Both the position numbers and the translations under genes were made by a program. From contig JBFLZW010000049.1 of NCBI GenBank assembly GCA_040755755.1, positions 1 to 64,000 on the forward strand: a DNA stretch of 64,000 nt, in the 5' to 3' direction. The notes beneath the pieces were generated by a model. That model was given only the letters and a program-made list of their open reading frames with translations, did no database searches and was not told where the DNA came from. This document shows, piece after piece, positions 18,057 through 27,503 of this stretch; within the stretch, counting starts at the first letter, position 1; every line of letters starts with the position of its first letter. The stretch comes from a bacterium (GTDB lineage: Bacteria; SZUA-182; DTGQ01).

Positions 18057-20246
18057 GTGATAACAATCAAAAAGGTCCCGAAGTGGTTCTTATGCGTGCT
18101 CTTTCTTGTAACTGTCTTGAGGGTGGCATACGGCTGGACGCAGGAGGTCCCTCCTTTACCGGGCGGGGCTGCGAAAAACTTTCTGGCGGATAAAGGTTCC
18201 TCGAAAAAAGTGTCTATGGATTTCGATAATGTCGATATCCGGCTGGTCATCAAGTTCATGAGTGAGCTTACAGGAAAGAATTTTATCCTGGATGACCGGG
18301 TAAAGGGAAAGGTAACGGTACTTTCCCCCACCCAAATACCGGTTAAGGATGCTTACCGGATTTTCGAATCGATCATGGAAGTCAATGGATATACTACGGT
18401 CACTTCGGGGAATGTTGTCAAAGTCGTTCCTGACAGCACCGCTGCCAGCAAGAACCTGGAAACCGTTACCGGAGAATCGTCCGATATCGGGCAGGAGAGC
18501 AGCGATGCCATGGTCACTCAGCTCATCCCCCTTGAGTATGCCGATGCCGAACGGGTCAAGGCCATACTGCAACCCCTGATTTCCCGGGAAAGCAAAATCC
18601 TGAGCTATCTTCCCACCAACACGCTGATCCTGACCGAACGGGCTTCGAACATCAATCGGCTCATGGCTATCCTGAAAGAGATTGATGTTGAAACGGAAGA
18701 TTCCATTATTTCAGTTATTCCCATTCAGCATGGGGATGTCGATAACCTCACCAAGCAGTTACAGACCCTGTTCGGAGAGCGGGCAAACACCTATCATAAA
18801 AGCCAAAAATCCCACTCAGGCCAGGGGAGTGCGCTGAAAATCCTCCCCGACAGCCGGACCGGTAACATCATTGTCCTGTCCGATCCGGAACAGCTTGAAG
18901 AGATCAAGGAATTACTCAAGCAGCTCGATGTTCCGGTTCCCAGGGATAAGGATGACATCCATGTCTATTTTCTCAAAAACTCCAAAGCCGACGATATGGC
19001 CAAGGTCCTGGCCCAGATCATGTCAAAAACCATGACTACCAAGGGAGCAAAGGACAGCAAGCCGGATACTCCGCTTACCGTCGTGGCTGACAAGGCCACC
19101 AATTCCCTGATTATTACCGCCTCTTCCGTGGATTACAGCGTTATTGAGCGGGTACTGCAAAAGCTTGACATCATGCGGCCTCAGGTACTGGTTGAGGCCC
19201 TGATCGCCGAAGTAAGCTACGACAAGTCACGGGAGCTCGGCGTGGAGTGGCGGGCCATGCGTGAGCCTTCAGGGCATGACAGCATACTTCCCCTGGCGGG
19301 AACGAGCTTTGGTAAAATCAATGAAGTAATAGCCAACCCCATGGCTCCGCCCGGAGGCATGTTTATCGGCCTGACCAAGGGGTACATTAATATGGGGGGA
19401 CTTTCCTTCCCCAATCTGGCGGCACTGGTTGCAGCTTACCAGACCGACAACGACGTGAATATCCTCTCCACGCCCCACATCCTGACCACCGACAACGAGG
19501 AGGCGGAAATCATTGTCGGCCAGGAAGTCCCTTTTGCCGGAGCCAGAGAGGTATTGAGCAACAACGCCAGCAATTCCATCTACTCGATTAATTATAAGAA
19601 TGTCGGCCTTACCCTGCGCATCACTCCCCACATTAATCAGGATGATTATGTCAAGCTGGAGATCTATCAGGAAATCAAGCAGATAGCTTCAACTACCATC
19701 AGTCAGGCCGGTCCAACTCCGACGACAACTATCCGCCAGGCCAAAACTTCCGTGGTAGTGAAAGATGGTCAAACCGTAGTCCTTGGCGGGTTGATCCAGG
19801 ATGATAAGTTCGATAATTCCCAGCGGGTTCCCTGTCTGGGGTCCATTCCTATCATTGGCCTGGCCTTTAAGTCCATGAACAAGCGAAACCAGAAAAGGAA
19901 CCTTCAGATATTTATCACCCCGCATATCATCAAGGAACCGGAAGATATCGATGTCTTTACGAGCGGGATGAAGAATCAACTGCGAAGTCAGGAAGGAAAA
20001 ACGGAGGTCAGCAGTCCGCAAGAGCCGCAGGAAACCAGAGGATCCAAGCAGCCCCAGCAAAAAACCATCAATCGAAAACAGCGGCACAAGAAGAAAGACA
20101 TCAAGCAGCACCAGACTATTCAAGATCAAGAGCAGCAGGAAAAGGCGAAAGATCAACAGCCGAAGGCAAAAGCCACAGACCCGGTGCCACAGCCGGAAAA
20201 TGCCGGCCAGGGGCAGCAGGAAAAAATTCAGGGAGCAGTCAAATAA
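18057..20246 (+). CDS. gspD: Type II secretion system secretin GspD (locus 1)
   Basis: This is the outer-membrane multimeric channel of the T2SS. The 729-residue protein begins with GTG after AGGAGGAAGG and has a signal peptide (about 8-26). The N0 domain (about 45-120) has MDFDNVDIRLVIKFMSELTGKNF. N1-N3 follow and contain LPTNTLILTERASNINRLMAILKEID and ILPDSRTGNIIVLSD. The secretin core has VLVEALIAEVSY, ILSTPHILTTDNEEAEI and VVLGGLIQDDK. The last 90 residues are an Arg/Lys/Gln-rich tail beyond the secretin core, possibly for pilotin or wall contact. It is not a lipoprotein, unlike the second GspD. Confidence 0.93.
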   Translation: MITIKKVPKWFLCVLFLVTVLRVAYGWTQEVPPLPGGAAKNFLADKGSSKKVSMDFDNVDIRLVIKFMSELTGKNFILDDRVKGKVTVLSPTQIPVKDAYRIFESIMEVNGYTTVTSGNVVKVVPDSTAASKNLETVTGESSDIGQESSDAMVTQLIPLEYADAERVKAILQPLISRESKILSYLPTNTLILTERASNINRLMAILKEIDVETEDSIISVIPIQHGDVDNLTKQLQTLFGERANTYHKSQKSHSGQGSALKILPDSRTGNIIVLSDPEQLEEIKELLKQLDVPVPRDKDDIHVYFLKNSKADDMAKVLAQIMSKTMTTKGAKDSKPDTPLTVVADKATNSLIITASSVDYSVIERVLQKLDIMRPQVLVEALIAEVSYDKSRELGVEWRAMREPSGHDSILPLAGTSFGKINEVIANPMAPPGGMFIGLTKGYINMGGLSFPNLAALVAAYQTDNDVNILSTPHILTTDNEEAEIIVGQEVPFAGAREVLSNNASNSIYSINYKNVGLTLRITPHINQDDYVKLEIYQEIKQIASTTISQAGPTPTTTIRQAKTSVVVKDGQTVVLGGLIQDDKFDNSQRVPCLGSIPIIGLAFKSMNKRNQKRNLQIFITPHIIKEPEDIDVFTSGMKNQLRSQEGKTEVSSPQEPQETRGSKQPQQKTINRKQRHKKKDIKQHQTIQDQEQQEKAKDQQPKAKATDPVPQPENAGQGQQEKIQGAVK

Positions 20247-20249
20247 CCA

Positions 20250-21959
20250 ATGGGCCTGAGCAAGAAGAGTCTGGGGACTATTCTCCTCGATCAGAACCTC
20301 CTCACTGAGGAGGCATTATCTGAAGCGCTGAATATCCAGAAGACCAAGGGAGGCAAGCTGGGTAAGATCCTTGTTCATCTGGGATATCTGAGCGAAGTCG
20401 AATTACTGCGGGCCATGAGCCTGAAATTTGGTATCCCTTTTCAAGAGGCGATCGACTTTCAATTGGATGCGGACCTGATTCAGAAAATCCCCTTTCATTT
20501 CTGCAAGCAGTACAAGCTGATCCCCTTTGCCAGGATAGACGGCCATATCAAGGTGGCTATTTCCGACCCCCTGCAGATACACCTGCTGGACGATGTGCGG
20601 CTTCTGAGCAGCCATCCGGTAGAGCCGGTTATCTGCACTGAAGATACGATCCTTGAAGCCATTCACGAGGTTTATCACCAATCTCCGGAATCCGCCGAGA
20701 AGATGGTCAAGGATCTTGATATGGAAGACTCCTCCGGCCTGATTGCCGATATCGGCGAGGAAGCCAGGGATATCCTGGACATGGCCAACGAGGCCCCCAT
20801 CATTAAACTGGTCAACCTCATTCTGCTCCAGGCGATCAAGGAGCGGGCCAGCGATATCCACGTGGAACCACTGGAGCGGGAGCTTCGCGTCCGCTACCGG
20901 ATTGACGGCATTCTCTACGATACCCTGACGCCACCCAAAAAATATCAAACAGCTATTATCTCCCGGATCAAGATCATGTCCAAAATGAACATTGCCGAAA
21001 AGCGGCTGCCGCAGGATGGCCGGATGAAGATCAAACTGGTTGACCGGGAAGTCGATATCCGGGTGTCCACCATTCCCGTGGCCTTTGGCGAGCGGGTGGT
21101 GATGCGGCTTCTGGATAAAAACTCCAACATCCTGACCCTCGAAGACCTTGGGTTTTCCGACAAAGACCTCATGGAATTCGGGTCCTTCATCAGCTATTCA
21201 CACGGGATTATTCTGGTTACCGGCCCGACGGGCAGCGGGAAAACTACCACCCTGTACGCAGTTCTCCGCAAGATCAATTTTACCGACAAGAACATCATCA
21301 CCGTTGAAGATCCGGTTGAATATCAGCTCGATGGCATCGGACAGATCCAGGTCATGCCGAAAATCAACCTGACCTTCTCCGCCGGGCTTCGCTCTATCCT
21401 GCGCCAGGACCCGGACGTTATCATGGTGGGCGAGATCCGGGACCTTGAAACCGCCGAGATTGCCATTCAGGCATCTCTGACCGGGCACCTGGTGTTCAGC
21501 ACCCTGCATACCAACGACTCTGCCGGGGCCATTACCCGGCTCCATGATATGGGCGTCGAGCCTTACCTTGTCGCCTCGTCCGTGATCGCTATTCTTGCCC
21601 AGCGTCTGGTTCGGCTGCTGTGCCCAAAGTGCAAAAAGGCAGCCTGCCCGGACCCGATCTCACTGGAAAAGATCGGTCTGACAATCAAAGACCTGCCGCA
21701 AGGGGTTGTCTACACCGCCCAGGGCTGCTCTCACTGCCTGCATACCGGATACCGGGGCAGGACCGGTATCTACGAGCTTTTGACTATCGACGATGAAATC
21801 CGAAGGGCCATTATGAACCGGGCCGAGGCCGGGGCAATTAAAAAGATCGGATTAAAGCGGGGCATGACCTCCCTGCGCCAGGACGGGGCCCGAAAAGTAG
21901 CCGCAGGAATAACCACCATCGAAGAGGTCCTTCGGGTGTCCCAGGAAGATATTTTTTAA
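20250..21959 (+). CDS. gspE: Type II secretion ATPase GspE (locus 1)
   Basis: This cytoplasmic AAA-like ATPase drives pseudopilus assembly. In 569 residues it has two N-terminal N1E/MshEN-type domains (about 1-150). A central motor has the Walker A GPTGSGKTTTLY near 325-336, the Asp box VEDPVEYQLDGI, the Walker B IMVGEIRDLETAEIA and the His box LHTNDS. The zinc-binding tetracysteine CPKC...CSHC is near 465-495. The zinc module and ARLHDMGVEPYLVASS region are standard for GspE/PilB. It lies three bases after gspD and 15 before gspF. PilB of type IV pili is the close alternative, but neighbours C and D favour T2SS. Confidence 0.93.
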   Translation: MGLSKKSLGTILLDQNLLTEEALSEALNIQKTKGGKLGKILVHLGYLSEVELLRAMSLKFGIPFQEAIDFQLDADLIQKIPFHFCKQYKLIPFARIDGHIKVAISDPLQIHLLDDVRLLSSHPVEPVICTEDTILEAIHEVYHQSPESAEKMVKDLDMEDSSGLIADIGEEARDILDMANEAPIIKLVNLILLQAIKERASDIHVEPLERELRVRYRIDGILYDTLTPPKKYQTAIISRIKIMSKMNIAEKRLPQDGRMKIKLVDREVDIRVSTIPVAFGERVVMRLLDKNSNILTLEDLGFSDKDLMEFGSFISYSHGIILVTGPTGSGKTTTLYAVLRKINFTDKNIITVEDPVEYQLDGIGQIQVMPKINLTFSAGLRSILRQDPDVIMVGEIRDLETAEIAIQASLTGHLVFSTLHTNDSAGAITRLHDMGVEPYLVASSVIAILAQRLVRLLCPKCKKAACPDPISLEKIGLTIKDLPQGVVYTAQGCSHCLHTGYRGRTGIYELLTIDDEIRRAIMNRAEAGAIKKIGLKRGMTSLRQDGARKVAAGITTIEEVLRVSQEDIF

Positions 21960-21974
21960 TAATGAAAAACTGCC

Positions 21975-23195
21975 ATGGCCATATTTGAATACCGCGCCCT
22001 CGATAGGCAGGGAAAATCCGTCAAGGGGTTGATCGATGCCGACAGCCCGCAGGATGCTCAGGCAAAATTACGGCGGGACAACATCTATCCCTTCAACCTC
22101 AAAATCACTACCGCAGCCCATAAGCGCCTGTCGAAAAACGAGCTTTTTACCCTGCTCCAGCCGAAAACCAAGACCAGGGAGATAGCCGTCATAACCCGGC
22201 AGTTAGCCACGCTCCTCAAGGCCGGCCTGCCCCTGATGCAGGCCCTGGCCGCGCTGGTTGATCAGATCGATGCCGAGCACACCAAAAAAATCTTCATCGA
22301 TATCCGTGAGAAGGTCAAGGGCGGCATGCCGCTGTCCAAAGCGATGTCAGAGCATCCCCAGGTTTTCTTTCGGCTGTATGTGCAGATGGTCCGGGCCGGA
22401 GAAGCCAGCGGATCTCTGGACCATGTTCTGGCCAGCCTGGCTAATTACCTGGAAAAAAAGATCCAGCAGAGAAATAAGATCCTCTCCACCCTGGCCTATC
22501 CGGCATTCATGCTCTTGATTGGAGTGGCTGTTCTGACTTTCCTGATGATCTATGTCATTCCGACCATCACGAATATCTTTGTGGAGATGAAGCAGAGCCT
22601 TCCCCTGCCTACGCTGGTCCTCATCCGGTCAAGTGAATTGCTGCAAAGGTTCTGGCTCCCGCTGCTGCCGGCTCTTGCCCTGCTCGTCCTGGCATTCAAT
22701 AAATACCGTCATACGGAGTCCGGCGGGCTTTTCGTTGACCGGACCTTACTCAAACTGCCAGTCTTCGGAGAGCTTATCCGCAAGATCGATACCGCCCGCT
22801 TTGCTCAAACCCTCGGCATCCTGGTCTGCAACGGGGTCCCTATCCTGGACTCATTAGCCATTGTCAAGGATGTCATCACCAACCGGCTGCTGGCCAACGC
22901 CATAGAAGAAGCACGCCACTGCCTCCAGCAGGGAGAGGACCTGGCAGTCCCCCTGAAAAAGGCCAAGGTATTTCCCCCGATTGTGACCCATATGATCGCC
23001 ATCGGAGAAAAAAGCGGACAATTGGAAGAGATGCTGGCCAATATTGCCGAAGGCTATGCCAATGAGGTTGACATGACCGTCAACAGCCTGACATCCATCC
23101 TCGAACCAGCTATTATCCTGCTGATGGGAGCCATCGTCGCCTTTGTGGTCCTGTCCATACTCCTGCCCATATTCGAGATGAACCAGATAGTTTAA
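21975..23195 (+). CDS. gspF: Type II secretion inner-membrane platform protein GspF (locus 1)
   Basis: This platform protein contacts GspE and GspL. It has 406 residues with the family layout: an N-terminal cytoplasmic FEYRALDRQGKSVKGLIDADS domain, then two T2SSF repeats. These carry ITRQLATLLKAGLPLMQAL near 75-93 and FAQTLGILVCNGVPILDSLAIV near 276-297, and membrane helices near 170, 220 and 380. It ends the gspCDEF cassette. Its TAA overlaps the stop of the opposite-strand hybrid kinase by two bases. No pseudopilin or gspL/M gene follows. Confidence 0.93.
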   Translation: MAIFEYRALDRQGKSVKGLIDADSPQDAQAKLRRDNIYPFNLKITTAAHKRLSKNELFTLLQPKTKTREIAVITRQLATLLKAGLPLMQALAALVDQIDAEHTKKIFIDIREKVKGGMPLSKAMSEHPQVFFRLYVQMVRAGEASGSLDHVLASLANYLEKKIQQRNKILSTLAYPAFMLLIGVAVLTFLMIYVIPTITNIFVEMKQSLPLPTLVLIRSSELLQRFWLPLLPALALLVLAFNKYRHTESGGLFVDRTLLKLPVFGELIRKIDTARFAQTLGILVCNGVPILDSLAIVKDVITNRLLANAIEEARHCLQQGEDLAVPLKKAKVFPPIVTHMIAIGEKSGQLEEMLANIAEGYANEVDMTVNSLTSILEPAIILLMGAIVAFVVLSILLPIFEMNQIV

Positions 23196-26002
23196 GGGTG
23201 CCCTTGTAACACCCTGTATAATACCTCACCCAATTCTCTGGTCTCAAATGGCTTGGCAACGACACCACTGAATCCGTATCGCTCATAATCCGACATGATG
23301 GTATCATTGGAATATCCACTTGAAACAATCGCTTTTACCCCGGGATCTATCGCACGCAGCTTCTGAACGGTCTCTTTGCCCCCCATACCTCCCGGGACAG
23401 TCAAATCCAGTATGACAGCATCGAAGGCTTCTTTCGACCCGATCGCCTTTTTATACAGATCGATCGCCTCCTGGCCGTTACTCGCAAATTCAACGCTATA
23501 CCCCAGAAGCTTGAGCATCCGTCCTACCAAGTTTCTGATATCGAATTGATCATCCATACATAAAATCTTCCCTTTTCCCGGACGAGGTTTTCTCTCTGCG
23601 ATACTATCCTGAATGGAAACAGCCTTTCCCGATGCAGGAAGATAGAGATGAAAGGTTGTGCCAGCTCCTGACCGGGACTCAACCGTAATATGTCCCTTAT
23701 GTTTTTTCATGATGGAATAGGTAATGGCCAGACCGAGACCGCTTCCTTTTGATTTCGTGCTGAAGTAGGGATCGAATATTTTGGCAAGAATCTCTTTCGG
23801 TATTCCAGTTCCATAATCCTTGATTGATATCTTTACATAATTGCCTGCCCTCAGAGGCAGGCCGCCGCTTTCCTGAAGCGTGACATTCTCTGCAAATACC
23901 TCGACTTTTCCACCTCCGGGCATAGCTTGTTCAGCATTAATCAATAAGTTATTCAGTACTTGATTTATTTGTCCCTCATCTATTTCAACCGCCCAGAGGT
24001 CATCCGGAATAGACAATTCATATCTGATATTAGAGCCACTCAGGGAGAATTTCACGGCACTAGCGACTAACTTGGCAATGGACAGCCGTTTTCTTACGGG
24101 ATCCCCCCCTTTGGAGAAGGTAAGCAATTGCTGCGTCAGGTTCTTTGTCTGCCGGGATGCTTTCTTCGTTTCCTCCAGGAGCTCACCGATATCCTCACCG
24201 GATTTGACGGAAAGCTCCATGAGAGAGAGATTCCCTAGCACGCCCGTTAGTAAATTATTAAAGTCATGCGCAATGCCTCCCGCCAGGACACCGAGAGATT
24301 CAAGCTTTTGGGCCTTCAGCATTTCTTCTTCCATTCTCTTGCGTTCCGTGATGTCCCGCAGAACGGAAAGGATGCCAACCGGCTGTCCCTGAGAATTCAG
24401 CAGGGGATTAATCCTGGCCTCTGTCCAAACTGTGGACTTTTCCTGACGGGTAACCTCAAGCTCCAGGGTCCGGGACATAAACCGCCTCCCCGGATTTAGG
24501 TCCACTGTCTTGATTATTTCCTGAAAGATTTTCCGGACAATCAGCAAAGAATCCTCGGTGAACCATTCCTGAATTCCCTGGCTCGTGGACTCTTCACTGC
24601 TGTAGCCACGAAGGCGCTGAATAGAAGGGCTTACATAGGTGAGCTGAAGGTTGAGATCCACCGTAAATATTACGTCCGTTATGTTCTCCGCCAGGAGCCG
24701 ATAGTCATGGACAGCATTATCGGCGCGTATTCGTTCCATCTCAATGAGCCTTCCCTTGGCCTCGTCCAACTCCTGGTGATAGGAGCTTAAGACCCTCTGG
24801 AGATCATTGAAAGCCCTTGTCAGATCGCCAACCTCATCGAGGGAGGTAACTTCAACTTCTGCATTTAACGCCTCTTTCGTATTCTGTATCCTTACCATTT
24901 GCCTGGTCACATCCTGGACGGCCGATGAGGTATCATGGGCCACATAGTAGCTGATAACCGCCACAAATGCCAGGAGGTAACATCCCATGACCGGGAAGTA
25001 GAATAACACGTATCGTATTTTGCTCTCCTTTGCGGGATCGGGATTCAGTCTGATAATAGTTCCGGCGTAAAGGCCCTGAAAGGGCCCTTCGAGGGGCAAA
25101 ACCCGCAGAGCTGTTCCCGGAGCATCTTTGATCTTGGCTGTGCCTTCCGGATCAGCGAGGAGGCGACTCCTGATATCATAATTATCAGGAATGATGGAGG
25201 GCTTTCGGGTAAGGTATTTCCCGCCCGAGTCAACAACAAATACGCTTTCGGCCAAAGGCCTGCTTTCCAGATATTCCTTGAGCTCGTGTCTGGAAGCAAA
25301 TTTATCCGCACTTTTTTTGAAGGAGATCAGCACTGCATTTCCTGACTCTATCTCATCATGCCAGAATATATCGTTAATTCGGGAAATTGAGAAAACAACA
25401 GTAAAAAGGAACACCATAGCTGAAAGTGTAAGCACCGCAGTAATAAATCTGGCCTTTATCGGCATCCTGAAACCGATATCCCCGGCACTGCCCGATGTTG
25501 CCTTCAGGATGATAACCATCTTATGTCTCGCATATACGTACACCGCCAGGGAAGCACAGATAGTATATGCCCAAATAAGCCCCATAGATAAGAGTCTTTC
25601 TGACAAGGGATAGAATTTGAACCAATATGAATCCACCCCAAGAGCAACGAAAGCCACGCCGGATAAAATGATGAGAAGAAATTGCCCGGTTATCTTTAAG
25701 GGTAAGTTAAAAGCGGCTGTCCTTATCTCCTGGAGATGCCCTGGCTCTTTGCTGTCTGGCCTGTAAAAAGCCCTGATGGGTTTTAATGAGCGATATACCA
25801 GAATGGAGAGAGCTGCCATGATAATGGGCGTAAAGATCGTAAAGTTTAAAAAGTCAGCTTTTCTTATGGCTTCCGTATAATCTACAACAAGGGGATCAGC
25901 AATCTTTAAAATAATTGCCCCGCTGACAATTACCAGGTTTATGAATAATAAAATGTCCCGGCAAATATTTTTCCCTTTTACCATGTTATTTAAACCTGCC
26001 AT
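23192..26002 (-). CDS. Membrane hybrid histidine kinase with PAS and receiver domains
   Basis: This 936-residue sensor has four N-terminal membrane helices (about 15-150), then two more enclosing an external sensing region (about 190-340). A HAMP-like linker follows, then a PAS domain (about 430-550) with YVSPSIQRLRGYS. The kinase core has the H-box GGIAHDFNNLLTGVLGNLSL near 575. The ATPase has DYGTGIPKEIL and SKGSGLGLAITYSI. A C-terminal receiver (about 815-935) carries the phospho-acceptor Asp in VILDLTVPGG. The HDFNNLL form is typical of hybrid kinases with a non-DNA-binding output. Its start overlaps the radical SAM gene by 17 bases; an alternative ATG at 25984 leaves one base. No separate output regulator is adjacent. 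The signal is unknown. Confidence 0.9.
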   Translation of the reverse strand: MAGLNNMVKGKNICRDILLFINLVIVSGAIILKIADPLVVDYTEAIRKADFLNFTIFTPIIMAALSILVYRSLKPIRAFYRPDSKEPGHLQEIRTAAFNLPLKITGQFLLIILSGVAFVALGVDSYWFKFYPLSERLLSMGLIWAYTICASLAVYVYARHKMVIILKATSGSAGDIGFRMPIKARFITAVLTLSAMVFLFTVVFSISRINDIFWHDEIESGNAVLISFKKSADKFASRHELKEYLESRPLAESVFVVDSGGKYLTRKPSIIPDNYDIRSRLLADPEGTAKIKDAPGTALRVLPLEGPFQGLYAGTIIRLNPDPAKESKIRYVLFYFPVMGCYLLAFVAVISYYVAHDTSSAVQDVTRQMVRIQNTKEALNAEVEVTSLDEVGDLTRAFNDLQRVLSSYHQELDEAKGRLIEMERIRADNAVHDYRLLAENITDVIFTVDLNLQLTYVSPSIQRLRGYSSEESTSQGIQEWFTEDSLLIVRKIFQEIIKTVDLNPGRRFMSRTLELEVTRQEKSTVWTEARINPLLNSQGQPVGILSVLRDITERKRMEEEMLKAQKLESLGVLAGGIAHDFNNLLTGVLGNLSLMELSVKSGEDIGELLEETKKASRQTKNLTQQLLTFSKGGDPVRKRLSIAKLVASAVKFSLSGSNIRYELSIPDDLWAVEIDEGQINQVLNNLLINAEQAMPGGGKVEVFAENVTLQESGGLPLRAGNYVKISIKDYGTGIPKEILAKIFDPYFSTKSKGSGLGLAITYSIMKKHKGHITVESRSGAGTTFHLYLPASGKAVSIQDSIAERKPRPGKGKILCMDDQFDIRNLVGRMLKLLGYSVEFASNGQEAIDLYKKAIGSKEAFDAVILDLTVPGGMGGKETVQKLRAIDPGVKAIVSSGYSNDTIMSDYERYGFSGVVAKPFETRELGEVLYRVLQGHP

Positions 26003-27266
26003 ATGAGTATCTTCTATTTGCCTGGTTCAGTTTTATCGTCAGACCAAGCTGTGTGCGAGACTTTAAAAGCCTCTTAATGATGGAGGGAATTGAATAAAAC
26101 TGCCTGGTTGCCCAGTTATGTCCCTCTTGGAGCTCATCAGGAGACATCATCTTCGGGATAAATACGACATATTCAGAATTATACTTTGACCAGTCATAGT
26201 GCAGTATCCTCTGCTCAGCCTTCAATCTTTGGAAAAGCACGGTATTGGGATATGGGGTTAAGATGCTGAAGCTGATTCCATCTATGGCCGCTTTCACCGC
26301 TGTCTCCAGGGTTCTCTCGAATATACTTTTGTCATCAGTATCAAAGCCGAAAATTATTCCTGCCAGAACCGCTATCCCGGCATCATGGAACTTGCGGATA
26401 TCATCCTTCAGAGTATCAACCTTATTAAATCCCTTGTTGACGGTCATCAGGCTTACCTGAGATACCGATTCTATTCCGACGAACAATCCTATGCAACCGC
26501 TCCGGGAAGCCATATCCAGAAGCTCACGATCTCTGGCTATGGTTATCGAACCCTGGCCAAGCCACTTTTTCCCAAGGGATATTAACCTCTTGAACAGCTC
26601 TTGAGCATAGGCGGGAGTACCTGCTATATTGTCATCCCAGAAAATAAACGTATCGTCTTGGAAGGTTTCTATCTCGCTGATTACCTCATCTACGGGCCGA
26701 AGCCTTTGGCCTTTACCGTAAACAGAGGCTAACGCACAGAAATCACAGCTAAAAGGACAGCCTCTTGATGCCTGGATCACATCTGAGATAATGTATTTTT
26801 CTCTCTTGAGCAGGTCTCTGCGTGCAAAGGGGAGCGACCGCAATTCAGGGGCATTCGAACGGTAAAAACGTTTCAGGTTATTCCTTTTAAAATCCTCGAT
26901 AAGCGCGGGCCAGGTGTCCTCCGCCTCGCCTATCACCACAGCGTCGGCATGCCCCTTCACCTCATCAGGAAATAACGATGCATGAGGGCCTCCCATAACA
27001 ACTTTTTTGCCCTTCTTTTTAAATATTGAGGCGAGCTCATATGCCCTCTGCGCAAAAGGTGTAACAAAGGTAATGCCTACTAAATCAGCATCCGTTTGGA
27101 AATCAATAGGCTCAACCATTTCATCAGAAATTGATACCTCTACATCAGGAGGCGTAAGCGCCGCTATATACGGCATGGTAAGCTGGGCAGGCTTAAAGAT
27201 AAAATTCTCTCTCTTGCCCAGTCCTCCGTAATCAGCATGAAGTGGCTGAATGAGCTCTACTTTCAT
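25986..27266 (-). CDS. B12-binding radical SAM protein
   Basis: The 426-residue protein has an N-terminal cobalamin-binding Rossmann domain (about 1-140) with VVMGGPHASLFPDE and AVVIGEAEDTWPALIEDF. A radical SAM domain follows with Cys170, Cys174 and Cys177 in the C-x3-C-x2-C motif and GIESVSQ near 266. The DxHxxG cobalamin-ligand motif is absent, as in many class B enzymes. Such proteins methylate or rearrange unactivated carbons, for example in lipids, hopanoids, chlorins or natural products; the substrate cannot be told. The start at 27266 follows GGGGGGAAC; an in-frame GTG lies five codons upstream. A candidate promoter (TTGATA, 17-base spacer, TACCAT; complement of 27332-27360) precedes it. 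It is translationally coupled to the hybrid kinase. Confidence 0.88.
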   Translation of the reverse strand: MKVELIQPLHADYGGLGKRENFIFKPAQLTMPYIAALTPPDVEVSISDEMVEPIDFQTDADLVGITFVTPFAQRAYELASIFKKKGKKVVMGGPHASLFPDEVKGHADAVVIGEAEDTWPALIEDFKRNNLKRFYRSNAPELRSLPFARRDLLKREKYIISDVIQASRGCPFSCDFCALASVYGKGQRLRPVDEVISEIETFQDDTFIFWDDNIAGTPAYAQELFKRLISLGKKWLGQGSITIARDRELLDMASRSGCIGLFVGIESVSQVSLMTVNKGFNKVDTLKDDIRKFHDAGIAVLAGIIFGFDTDDKSIFERTLETAVKAAIDGISFSILTPYPNTVLFQRLKAEQRILHYDWSKYNSEYVVFIPKMMSPDELQEGHNWATRQFYSIPSIIKRLLKSRTQLGLTIKLNQANRRYSYGRFK

Positions 27267-27503
27267 AGATGTTCCCCCCACATCTCATCAACCTGATTGT
27301 TCAACTGAGTAAATTTTTTAATTCATTAACATGGTAAATTCAATAGATATATTTATCAATATAGCTTATATATTATTAGCTATTTATTATCTTTTTTAAT
27401 TATACCATGCCTATAATGCCATAACAATATATCAGTCCCTCAGATGAGCTAACAAAAAGATAGTCCTTCCCCTTTTCAAAAGAGGTTTCAGTTCAATGGG
27501 GGC

